From assembly GCA_026388615.1 (NCBI GenBank), contig JAPLJL010000204.1, positions 1 to 7,031 on the forward strand: a DNA stretch of 7,031 nucleotides. Direction: 5' to 3'. Within the stretch, counting starts at the first letter, position 1. The number at the start of each line of letters is the position of its first letter. Positions 1 through 5,944 of this stretch are shown piece after piece. The notes beneath the pieces are model-generated. The model worked only from the letters and a program-made list of their open reading frames with translations. It did no database searches and was not told where the DNA came from. Source of the DNA: Pseudomonadota bacterium. GTDB taxonomy: Bacteria; Desulfobacterota; JAPLJL01. Made by a program: the position numbers and the translations under genes.

Positions 1-1
1 T

Positions 2-22
2 ACGCCTCACGCCTCACGCCTT
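2..22. repeat. Short tandem heptamer repeat (ACGCCTC)
   Basis: Two exact copies of ACGCCTC (2-8, 9-15) are followed by a third copy differing only in the last base (ACGCCTT, 16-22). The array ends one base before the stop codon of the minus-strand oxidoreductase gene, so it lies immediately 3' of that gene. It may continue beyond the left edge of the window. No hairpin is obvious. It looks like a dispersed or tandem mini-repeat rather than a terminator. Confidence 0.6.
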
Positions 23-23
23 A

Positions 24-1535
24 CTATAATTTATTAATGTCTTCCATGATCAGGTCGGCGGTGATCCCGCCCCCGGCTATTACCATCGGCACCCCGCCGC
101 CCGGATGGGTGGAGGCCCCGGCCAGGTAAAGCCCCTCGATGCTCTTCGAGCGGTTGGAGGGCCGGAAGACCATGCTCGAAGGAATGTCGTTCTGCAGGGC
201 ATAAACCGCGCCCTCGGGGCTCATCAGCCGCCGCTCGAAATCCACCGGGGTGGAAATGTTCTTGTAGACAACCTGGTCCCGGATCCCCGGCCAGAGGGTC
301 TGGTCGACGAAATCGAGAACCATCTCGATGAACTCCCCTTTCCTTTCATCCCAGTTCCCCCGGTCAAGCCGGTAAGGCCCCATCGTTCCCAGGTTAAAGG
401 CATGGTGGCCTTCGGGCGCGAGGGAGGGATCGATATGAGTGGGCCAGCAGAGCAGGCAGATCGGCTTGGGAGGGAATTTGCCTTTCAGGTAATATTCGTC
501 CCAGATGCTGTTCATCAGCTGGTAATCTCCGAGCTGAAGCGAATGGTGCGCCCGGAGGGGAACCTTTCCCTTTACCCCCAGGTAAATCATCGGCATGGGC
601 ATGGAAAGCTTATAGCTCTTGATCCCCTTCTTCACCCGCCCGGTCAGGTTCTCCTCGCCGATCAGGTCAAGATAGAGACGTTTGGCGTTGATATCCGAGA
701 CCACCACGCGGGAGAAAATCTTGGTCCCGTCTTTCAGCTGCACCCCCCGGGCCCTTCCATTCTCAACAATTACCTTGGTCACCTCGGTTTTTAACTTGAG
801 TTCAAGCCCGTGCTCCTGGCCCACCGCCAGGATGCCCTTCGGGATCGAGATCATCCCCCCCATGGGATAATAAATCCCTTCGTGCTCGGTATACCCTATG
901 GCGGCATACATGCCGGGGCAGAGCCGGGGCGGCAGGCCGATCCAGTAGGACTGGAAACCCAGGGTGTTGAGAATCTGATGGTGGCTGAACCATTTCTTGA
1001 TCATGTACTCGTAGGTCAGATAGAAGGCGGGCATGAACTTGATCATCGCCGGGGCGCGCAGGAACATCTTGACCAGGCTCGTCCAGGACTGCATGTCGTT
1101 GTGTAGGAACTGGCGCATCCCCTTATCCGAGGCTTCCTTCCAGAACTTGCAGTAATCCAGCCACTTCTCCGCATCCCGCGGGGAGATCTTCTTGAACAGC
1201 TCGTAGGTGGCGTTGATGTCAGTGGGAATATCAAGGTGCTCGCCCTCCGGGGTCCGGAAAGAGTACATCGGGTCGCAGGGGCGGAGATCAATATATTTCT
1301 CCCGCTTCCGGCCCAGGCGCTCGAAGATCGCGTCGATCGCGGGAACGAATTCCACGATCGAGGCGCCGGTGTCGAAGTGAAATCCCTGGTCCTCAAAAGT
1401 GGAACAGCATCCCCCGATAATGTGGCTCTGTTCCAGCACCAGGGTCTTTAATCCCCTCTTGGCCAGGATCGAGCCGCAGGAAACCCCGCCTCCGCCGGCT
1501 CCGATCACGATCGCGTCATATTGTGGTTTTTCCAT
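24..1535 (-). CDS. FAD-dependent phytoene desaturase/carotene isomerase-like oxidoreductase
   Basis: A 503-residue protein of the CrtI/CrtISO/retinol-saturase group of flavin amine-oxidase-like enzymes, which desaturate, saturate or isomerise polyene isoprenoids at the membrane. Seen: an N-terminal Rossmann dinucleotide-binding motif (GAGGGG, residues 12-17, with an acidic residue at E35 ending the second strand), then IGGCCSTF and a GFHFDTGAS segment typical of the family, a mid-protein GGMISIPKGI segment, and a C-terminal FAD-binding signature GLYLAGASTHPGGGVP (from about 468). The length fits the usual 490-520. An upstream in-frame ATG at 1580 exists, but the ATG at 1535 has a purine-rich GGAGG at 1540-1544, and a promoter-like -10 overlaps the 1580 ATG, so 1535 is preferred. 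No phytoene synthase or other carotenoid gene is visible nearby, so the substrate is unknown; a carotenoid role is only one option. The gene stands 154 bp downstream of the radical SAM gene. Confidence 0.9.
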   Translation of the reverse strand: MEKPQYDAIVIGAGGGGVSCGSILAKRGLKTLVLEQSHIIGGCCSTFEDQGFHFDTGASIVEFVPAIDAIFERLGRKREKYIDLRPCDPMYSFRTPEGEHLDIPTDINATYELFKKISPRDAEKWLDYCKFWKEASDKGMRQFLHNDMQSWTSLVKMFLRAPAMIKFMPAFYLTYEYMIKKWFSHHQILNTLGFQSYWIGLPPRLCPGMYAAIGYTEHEGIYYPMGGMISIPKGILAVGQEHGLELKLKTEVTKVIVENGRARGVQLKDGTKIFSRVVVSDINAKRLYLDLIGEENLTGRVKKGIKSYKLSMPMPMIYLGVKGKVPLRAHHSLQLGDYQLMNSIWDEYYLKGKFPPKPICLLCWPTHIDPSLAPEGHHAFNLGTMGPYRLDRGNWDERKGEFIEMVLDFVDQTLWPGIRDQVVYKNISTPVDFERRLMSPEGAVYALQNDIPSSMVFRPSNRSKSIEGLYLAGASTHPGGGVPMVIAGGGITADLIMEDINKL

Positions 1536-1539
1536 CTTC

Positions 1540-1544
1540 CCTCC
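1540..1544 (-). promoter_or_regulatory. Ribosome binding site deciding the oxidoreductase start
   Basis: The minus strand reads GGAGG inside a longer G-rich run, four bases before the ATG at 1535. No comparable site precedes the ATG at 1580. This supports a protein beginning MEKPQYDAIV directly before the Rossmann motif, as usual for the family. Confidence 0.7.
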
Positions 1545-1575
1545 CCCTCTTGGTTTTGGCAGTAATCTGGGATCC

Positions 1576-1604
1576 ATCATATAAATTATTTATTTCAAGA
1601 GCAA
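1576..1604 (-). promoter_or_regulatory. Possible sigma70-type promoter for the oxidoreductase gene
   Basis: On the minus strand a -35-like TTGCTC (1604-1599) and a -10-like TATGAT (1581-1576, five of six consensus bases) are separated by 17 nt in a locally AT-rich stretch. Transcription would start about 33 bases before the ATG at 1535, leaving room for the ribosome binding site. The -35 matches consensus poorly, so this is a candidate from spacing and the -10 only. Confidence 0.35.
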
Positions 1605-1632
1605 ATGATTTGTTTAAAAAGCCAGGGTTTTA

Positions 1633-1686
1633 CCTGATTTATGAGGCTTCGTCGGTAGGAATATCAGATCAACCCGATAAATCGGG
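1633..1686. repeat. Paired palindromes downstream of the radical SAM gene
   Basis: A perfect 6-bp-arm palindrome CCCGATAAATCGGG (1673-1686) and a related one with a single mismatch, CCTGATTTATGAGG (1633-1646), are separated by 26 nt. The two units match each other at 11 of 14 positions in the same orientation, and because each is nearly palindromic they could also pair with each other. The perfect hairpin begins three bases after the radical SAM stop codon (1690-1692) on the minus strand, but is followed by TTGATCTG rather than a T run, so it would be a weak terminator at best. It resembles a dispersed intergenic repeat. Confidence 0.6.
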
Positions 1687-1689
1687 CAG

Positions 1690-2574
1690 CTACAGCGCTC
1701 GAACATGCTCGGGCCGGAGAACCTGGGGGTTTTTGAGGGCGTAATCGATGGTTTCCAGGAGGGCTTCTTTATCCTGCGGGAGCGTGCCTCCCAGGGCGAG
1801 ATAATTGGAGGCGTGGTTGGTGCGGAACATGCATTCCTTTTCCATTTCCAGCCCTTCCACCAGCATCCGCAGTTCCCGGAGAAATTCATCCCGCTCCAGT
1901 GGGGCCCATTTTTCTCCAGCTTGAGATTTGAAATAGCCCTCGAAAGGACCCAGCATCAGCGTGAGAGCGCCGATGTAATGAGGCTGGATCTCATTCAATA
2001 TGGTCGCCGTCGCGCGGGCGTGCCGCTCGCTCCGTTCTCTCCCCCCGATCCCCAGGATCACGGTTACCGAAAGCTCAAAACCGGCGGTGATCGCCTTGCG
2101 CCCGGCCTCGATGACCTCCGCCCGGGTCGCGCCCTTATCAATCCGGGCCAGAAGTTCCTCATCCCCGGTTTCCACCCCCAGGTATAAAATCTTCAATCCC
2201 TCTTCCCGGAGAATTTTAAGTTCGGCATCGCTCTTGTGCAGAAGATTGGAAGGATTGGCGTATGTAGTAACCCTTTCGAGCTTCGGGAAGGAATGGTAAA
2301 GCAGTCGGAGCTCCTTCTGGAGCGTCGGGGTCTTGACCGCCAGGGCGTCGCCGTCGGCCAGGAAAACCCGGCGGACTCCGGGATATTCAGCTTTGACGAT
2401 TTCCACGTCTTTCCTGAAATCCTCGAATTTCCGGATCCGGAACTCCTTCATCTTGTACATCCCGCAAAAGGCGCACCGGTTATGGGAACAGCCGAGAGTG
2501 GCCTGGAGGATCAGCGAATTCGCCTCGCTGGGCGGCCGGAAAACCGGCTCATTGTATTGAAGGTCCAAAATCAT
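1690..2574 (-). CDS. Radical SAM protein with CX4CX2C cluster motif
   Basis: A 294-residue protein with one radical SAM barrel. The cysteines C29, C34 and C37 (GCSHNRCAFC) should bind the 4Fe-4S cluster that cleaves S-adenosylmethionine; spacing is CX4CX2C rather than the textbook CX3CX2C. Other family-like segments are FLADGDAL (71-78), YLGVETGDEELL (131-142, a SAM-contacting strand of this superfamily) and a C-terminal FRTNHASNYLALGGTLPQDK (250-269), which I recall as typical of a widespread uncharacterised COG1032-like subgroup. There is no N-terminal B12-binding domain and no room for a large C-terminal extension. The substrate is unknown. ATG at 2574 is chosen because GGTGA lies five bases upstream; a GTG at 2583 in the same frame would add three residues. 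The flanking genes give no clear hint of function. Confidence 0.88.
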   Translation of the reverse strand: MILDLQYNEPVFRPPSEANSLILQATLGCSHNRCAFCGMYKMKEFRIRKFEDFRKDVEIVKAEYPGVRRVFLADGDALAVKTPTLQKELRLLYHSFPKLERVTTYANPSNLLHKSDAELKILREEGLKILYLGVETGDEELLARIDKGATRAEVIEAGRKAITAGFELSVTVILGIGGRERSERHARATATILNEIQPHYIGALTLMLGPFEGYFKSQAGEKWAPLERDEFLRELRMLVEGLEMEKECMFRTNHASNYLALGGTLPQDKEALLETIDYALKNPQVLRPEHVRAL

Positions 2575-2630
2575 GTCAGTCACCGGTAAGCTGCGGAGTA
2601 TTTATGTTAAAAGCCTTCATATTATCTTTT

Positions 2631-2719
2631 GTCATTCCTGCGACTTGTCCTGAGCAAAGTCGAAGGAAAGCAGTAATCCAGACAAATAATCCTGGATTCC
2701 GGGTCAAGCCCGGAATGAC
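2631..2719. repeat. Composite intergenic inverted-repeat element
   Basis: An 89-bp element bounded by GTCATTCC (2631-2638) and its complement GGAATGAC (2712-2719). The right half holds a perfect 8-bp hairpin ATTCCGGG/CCCGGAAT (2696-2703/2709-2716). The left half holds ATTCCTGC/GCAGTAAT (2634-2641/2670-2677, one mismatch), whose loop contains a second hairpin CGACTT/AAGTCG (2641-2646/2657-2662). Such GTCATTCC...GGAATGAC palindromes are a widespread type of intergenic repeat in Gram-negative genomes. The CGACTT hairpin looks like a second repeat type lodged in the first. It fills most of the gap between the transglutaminase-like and radical SAM genes, and no coding sequence is evident in 2584-2797. 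Confidence 0.8.
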
Positions 2720-2730
2720 GGAATAAGATA

Positions 2731-2744
2731 GCCCGCCGGCAGGC
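2731..2744 (-). terminator. Weak terminator-like GC hairpin after the transglutaminase-like gene
   Basis: On the minus strand GCCTG-CCGG-CGGGC can form a five-pair stem (one G-U pair) with a four-base loop, followed by TATCTTATT. It lies 53 nt past the stop codon of the transglutaminase-like gene. The stem is short and the T tract is interrupted, so termination is possible but unproven; it could equally be part of the neighbouring repeat element. Confidence 0.3.
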
Positions 2745-2797
2745 CTCGAAGGATAATCAAGTCAATTCGCTCCCATAAACTGGTTTCCGATTACCGG

Positions 2798-3460
2798 CTA
2801 CATGTCGTTTTCTTTACGCTGTTTGTACGCCTCCTGCCAGGATTCCATGTCCATGTGGCCATAAACCTTTAAAAAGGTTTCCACGATCGTCTCGTAGGGC
2901 AAGTCGGCAAAGGAACCATGGTTTTTCACATACTCGATGTGGATGATTTTGCCATCGAGGTCGTATTCGGGAAGCATGGCATCGTTTTCCCCGTCGAATT
3001 CCACGGGTACGATCCGGTTTTTACGGCAGAGCGGGAGGTCGAAGGCGGGAGTGGCTTTGACCCATTTGCCGTTAAGCAGAAACTCGGCAAAACCGTGATA
3101 GGTGAAAAGGTTGGTCCCCATGGCTTTCACCACGTATTCGGGGGCGCGGTGGTTCCTGATGTCGGCAAACCCGAGCCGACTCGGGATTCCGGCGGCCCTC
3201 CCCAGGGCCGCCAGCAGGACGGCCTTCATCACGCAGAACCCCCCGCCCCGCTCGAGCGTCCGGCTGGCCCGGTATTCATCGAAGGTCAGGAAGTCCACGA
3301 ACATGTCGTACTTGATCCGGTCGCGGACGAAATAAAAAACCGCTTTCGCCTTTTCCGTCGGATCAGTCATCCCGGCCGTAAGCTCCCGGACTTTCCGGAT
3401 AATTTCCGGGTGATCGCTCTCGATCGCCGGGGTTGGTTTCAGATATTCATTCATTTCCAT
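2798..3460 (-). CDS. Transglutaminase-like (papain-fold) cysteine protein
   Basis: A 220-residue protein with the transglutaminase-like core. The candidate catalytic triad is C76 in RGGGFCVMKAVLLAALGRAAG, H122 in TYHGFAEFLLNGKW and D141 in ATPAFD, with the family's spacing of about 46 and 19 residues. The GIPSR segment after the Cys helix is also typical. In bacteria this fold serves as peptidase, amidase or, less often, crosslinking enzyme; which applies here cannot be told. There is no signal peptide or membrane segment, so a cytoplasmic location is inferred. About 75 residues after the triad are unassigned. The start is uncertain: ATG at 3460 and ATG at 3454 are both in frame and neither has a strong ribosome binding site. 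The gene follows the TMTC-like gene after about 104 bp containing inverted repeats. Confidence 0.87.
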   Translation of the reverse strand: MEMNEYLKPTPAIESDHPEIIRKVRELTAGMTDPTEKAKAVFYFVRDRIKYDMFVDFLTFDEYRASRTLERGGGFCVMKAVLLAALGRAAGIPSRLGFADIRNHRAPEYVVKAMGTNLFTYHGFAEFLLNGKWVKATPAFDLPLCRKNRIVPVEFDGENDAMLPEYDLDGKIIHIEYVKNHGSFADLPYETIVETFLKVYGHMDMESWQEAYKQRKENDM

Positions 3461-3482
3461 GTTCGTCTATCTGAAATGTTCT

Positions 3483-3568
3483 GTAGGTGGCAGACGGTAG
3501 GTGGTAGGCCGGGAAAACATTGTCACGCAGGTTCTTTCCCTGCCTGCTGCCTACTTCATGCTGCCTAC
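3483..3568. repeat. Inverted pair of 14-bp tandem repeats overlapping a gene 3' end
   Basis: The left arm (3483-3509) is two 14-bp units starting GTAGGTGGCA and GTAGGTGGTA. The right arm (3542-3568) on the minus strand is two units starting GTAGGCAGCA. The arms are complementary at 18 of 27 positions, and six of the nine differences are T/C or G/A changes that would form G-U pairs in a plus-strand transcript, so a long imperfect hairpin with a 32-nt loop is possible. The right arm contains the TAG (3565-3567) that ends the displaced last frame of the TPR gene. Confidence 0.6.
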
Positions 3569-3743
3569 TTTTTATTGCATCTGCTCTTGATCTCTTCTAT
3601 CCGCTGACGGAAAAACCCCGCCCGTTGGACATCGGTATCCTTGCTTAAAGATTCTTCCATAATCTGGATCCCGCGGGAACATTGTCCATTCTGGGAAAGG
3701 GCGATTCCCAGGTTATAACGCGCCCCCAGGTTGTCTGGGGCTG
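3565..3743 (-). pseudogene. Displaced C-terminal end of the TPR glycosyltransferase
   Basis: This frame continues the TPR domain after the main frame is lost. It reads APDNLGARYNLGIALSQNGQ and then about 38 more residues ending RCNKK, 58 in all, and stops at TAG 3565-3567. APDN and the following YNLG match the end and start of TPR units exactly like those in the upstream frame. It has no credible start or ribosome binding site of its own; an ATG at 3768 is in this frame but lies inside the main coding region. It is the original 3' end of the upstream gene, cut off by a small deletion near 3742. If the deletion is an assembly error, this belongs to one intact gene of about 669 residues. Confidence 0.8.
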
Positions 3744-5558
3744 ATATTCCTCCACGGCCGCATTCCACATGCTTTTTTTCTGAAACATGAACCCCAGGTT
3801 ATAGGCGGCTTGGGGATCCTCGGGATCGATTTTCACCGCCTTTTTCAGCTCCGCGATAGCTTCGTCCAGCTGTCCCATATATCCATAGAGGATCCCGAGA
3901 TTGGTATGAGCTTCAAAATAATCAGGGGCCGAATCCAGGATTTTCCGATATTGTTGTTCCGCCGCTTTTAAATTCATCTGGTCTTTGTTAAGAGTTCCCA
4001 GGTTAATCCGGGCCCTGTACATGGTCGGATCCATCTCCAGACCATTTTGATAGTACTTTTCAGCCTCCACTGGCACGCCCTTAGCCTGGTAGGCAATGGC
4101 CAGGTTAAGCTGAATTCCCGGGTTGGAGGGGGTTATCCGGTAGGCGCGGTTCAATTCCTCGATGGCCAGGTCGTACTTTCCCCGCATGTTATAAGTTGCG
4201 CCCAGATTTAAATGTGCCATCGCATTGTTCGGAAATCTTTCGAGGGTCTTCTTCCACATCGTGACGGCGTCTTTCCAGTCTTGATTCCTGATCACCGTCC
4301 GGACTGAACCGGCCAGGACGAGCAAAGACAGGAACACGTAAGCGAGTGTCCTGGTCTTCCTGACCACATACAGCTTTTCCAGCCCCATTCCCAAAAGCAG
4401 GCAAAAAGCGAAAGAAGGCAGATAAAGATAATGCTCGGCCAGCAGGTCATGATGGGGGATGATATGACACACCGGCAAAAGCGTGAGGAAAAACCAGAGC
4501 CCGAGAAATCCCGCCCAGCTCGACTTTTTCATCGCCCAGACGCTGCCCGCCGCCAGGGAAATTACCAGGACCGCCGCCAGCCACGCGGCCGGGTCCCCCA
4601 GGTGATGCGTTATGGGAAAGTTGTAGGTAATGCTCAGTTTCAGGGGCAGGATCAGCAGGTAGATGTAATAGGCCAGGATCTTCCCGACCGTCAGGAAATT
4701 CAGGAAAACGCTTCCGCCGTAATAGGCCTTCTGGTTCGAAACCTTGAGAATGAAAACCGTATAGTAGGCGAACAACAGGGCCGTAATGAAAAACAGGAGG
4801 TACTGCCACCAATATTTCCGGAGAATCCGGAAAGGCGCCAGGAAAAAGCTCTTCCAGTCCTGCCCTTCCTTCTCTTCCGTCATCCAATCGTACAGGAGAA
4901 AAATAACCGGCAGGGTAATAGCCATCTCCTTGGAAAAACAGGCCAGGAGGTACGTCAGGTAGGCGGAAAGCAAAAATCCCAGTCTGCCCTGCGTCCGGTA
5001 CCTGACAAACAGGACAAACCCCAGGAGAAAAAACAAAGTGGAAAGAATGTCCCTCCGGCCGGAGATATAAGAAACCGCGTCGGTATGCACCGGGTGGACG
5101 GCGAAGATCAGGGCCGCGACGAACGCCGGGAAGAGCCGCTCCCGCCCGAGCAGTCTCAGGGCCAGGAAGAATACCAGAAGGCAGGTCAGGACATGGAAGA
5201 GAATGTTGGAGATGTGATACCCGATGGGATTGAGGCCGGTAAACTGGTAATCAATCATGTAGGAGAGATGCCGGACGGGCCTTTGCAGGGGCGCTCCCCC
5301 GGTAAATCCCAGGATCTGGGGAATATTCCGGAAGCTCTTGATGACCCGGTTCTCCGCGATGAGATGGACATCGTCGAAGATAAACCCGCCCTGGAGGGAA
5401 TTGAGATAAACCAGCACCGCGGCCAGAACCACTATCCCCAGAAAAATCAGGAGCAGAGATGATCGATGTTCTCCCGGGGAGAAGTTTCCCTTCTGGGCTG
5501 ACGTTTTCCCAGGGCCGGTTTGGCCCGATCTTTTTCCTTTTCTTGTCCGGGAACCCAT
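3645..5558 (-). CDS. TMTC-like multipass glycosyltransferase with C-terminal TPRs, frameshifted near its end
   Basis: A 637-residue product as it stands. A basic N-terminus (1-33) precedes about ten membrane segments up to residue 420, then TPRs. Family signs: FDD (61-63) in the first outer loop, the likely catalytic acidic site of GT-C enzymes; RPVRHLSYMIDY (93-104); HPVHTDAVSYISGRRD (155-170); a DUF1736-like stretch LAYYIYLLILPLKLSITYNF (295-314); and AEHYLYLPS (374-382). Animal TMTC proteins are O-mannosyltransferases; the sugar and acceptor here are unknown. It would act in the inner membrane. TPR anchors N451, N485, N519, N553 and N587 are spaced exactly 34. After Y605 the frame is wrong, giving an alien 32-residue tail. 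The gene diverges from the LAB_N gene and has no visible ribosome binding site before ATG 5558. Membrane and TPR family assignment is firm; function is inference. Confidence 0.88.
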   Translation of the reverse strand: MGSRTRKGKRSGQTGPGKTSAQKGNFSPGEHRSSLLLIFLGIVVLAAVLVYLNSLQGGFIFDDVHLIAENRVIKSFRNIPQILGFTGGAPLQRPVRHLSYMIDYQFTGLNPIGYHISNILFHVLTCLLVFFLALRLLGRERLFPAFVAALIFAVHPVHTDAVSYISGRRDILSTLFFLLGFVLFVRYRTQGRLGFLLSAYLTYLLACFSKEMAITLPVIFLLYDWMTEEKEGQDWKSFFLAPFRILRKYWWQYLLFFITALLFAYYTVFILKVSNQKAYYGGSVFLNFLTVGKILAYYIYLLILPLKLSITYNFPITHHLGDPAAWLAAVLVISLAAGSVWAMKKSSWAGFLGLWFFLTLLPVCHIIPHHDLLAEHYLYLPSFAFCLLLGMGLEKLYVVRKTRTLAYVFLSLLVLAGSVRTVIRNQDWKDAVTMWKKTLERFPNNAMAHLNLGATYNMRGKYDLAIEELNRAYRITPSNPGIQLNLAIAYQAKGVPVEAEKYYQNGLEMDPTMYRARINLGTLNKDQMNLKAAEQQYRKILDSAPDYFEAHTNLGILYGYMGQLDEAIAELKKAVKIDPEDPQAAYNLGFMFQKKSMWNAAVEEYQPQTTWGRVITWESPFPRMDNVPAGSRLWKNL

Positions 5559-5567
5559 GATTTAATA

Positions 5568-5597
5568 ATTATGTAGGATTATTCACCGGAAATGCAA
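5568..5597 (-). promoter_or_regulatory. Possible promoter of the TPR glycosyltransferase gene
   Basis: On the minus strand TTGCAT (5597-5592) and CATAAT (5573-5568, five of six consensus bases) are separated by 18 nt. The -10-like box ends nine bases before the ATG at 5558, so the transcript would have almost no leader, which agrees with the absence of a Shine-Dalgarno sequence there. The gap 5559-5617 between the divergent genes must hold promoters for both, but no convincing plus-strand promoter was found. Confidence 0.28.
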
Positions 5598-5604
5598 AAC
5601 CGAA

Positions 5605-5611
5605 AAGGAGG
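5605..5611 (+). promoter_or_regulatory. Strong ribosome binding site fixing a TTG start
   Basis: AAGGAGG is a full-strength Shine-Dalgarno sequence six bases before TTG 5618-5620. There is no ATG or GTG at a fitting distance, and the next in-frame ATG lies inside the first membrane helix. The TTG is therefore the start of the LAB_N gene. Confidence 0.85.
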
Positions 5612-5617
5612 TTTGCC

Positions 5618-5923
5618 TTGATTCCATCCCTGGTCCAAACAATAAAGGAATTAAACCTGGATTTCTGGGTCCTCTTCGGTTTTTTCGCCCAGTTCCTTTT
5701 TTTCATGAGATTCTTCATCCAGTGGCTGGCTTCCGAGCGGAAGGGTGAAAGCGTCATTCCCCTGAGCTTCTGGCTTTTCAGCGTCGCGGGAGGGTTCTGC
5801 CTGCTGCTCTACGCCATTCACAAGGTGGATCCGGTTTTTATTCTCGGGCAGGGCCTGGGGTTGATAATTTACCTCCGTAACCTGGCCCTGATTTTCCGGA
5901 AAAAGAAAACTATTTCCGAATAA
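5618..5923 (+). CDS. Small LAB_N-domain membrane protein
   Basis: A 101-residue protein consisting only of the domain found at the N-terminus of some lipid-A-disaccharide synthases (LAB_N). Three hydrophobic helices are visible, about 16-37, 46-67 and 72-93. Recognisable residues are MRFFIQWLASERKGESVIP (30-48), where R31, Q35-W36, E40-R41 and P48 are typical, SFW (50-52), DPVFILGQ (71-78) and N88. The C-terminal RKKK suggests a cytoplasmic end. No LpxB catalytic part follows, so it is the stand-alone form, a short inner-membrane protein of unproved function often thought to help lipid or glycan handling. It diverges from the TMTC-like glycosyltransferase gene, so co-regulation is possible. 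The TTG start is set by the AAGGAGG upstream. It ends 21 bp from the convergent lipoprotein gene. Confidence 0.88.
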   Translation: MIPSLVQTIKELNLDFWVLFGFFAQFLFFMRFFIQWLASERKGESVIPLSFWLFSVAGGFCLLLYAIHKVDPVFILGQGLGLIIYLRNLALIFRKKKTISE

Positions 5924-5944
5924 TCAAGTTCAGAATGACAATTA

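Noticed and set aside
105..794. Plus-strand open frame of 229 codons
   Set aside because: Antisense shadow of the oxidoreductase gene, proline- and histidine-rich with no recognisable motif.
1043..1396. Minus-strand open frame of 117 codons inside the oxidoreductase gene
   Set aside because: Out-of-frame shadow, rich in S, R and P, with no motif.
1..3570. CRISPR array from the short repeats
   Set aside because: The repeats are 7-14 bp, of different families, with no regular unique spacers and no cas genes.
2918..3607. Plus-strand open frame of 229 codons
   Set aside because: Runs antisense through the transglutaminase-like gene and the inverted repeats; no ribosome binding site or domain.
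3735..3750. Programmed ribosomal frameshift in the TPR gene
   Set aside because: No slippery heptamer is seen at the junction, and the 34-residue register needs 16 missing bases, which slippage would not supply.
4431..5462. Plus-strand open frame of 343 codons
   Set aside because: It is antisense to the TPR glycosyltransferase gene; the product is a low-complexity mixture rich in Q, R, E, G and P with no domain, as expected of the reverse frame of a GC-rich membrane protein gene.
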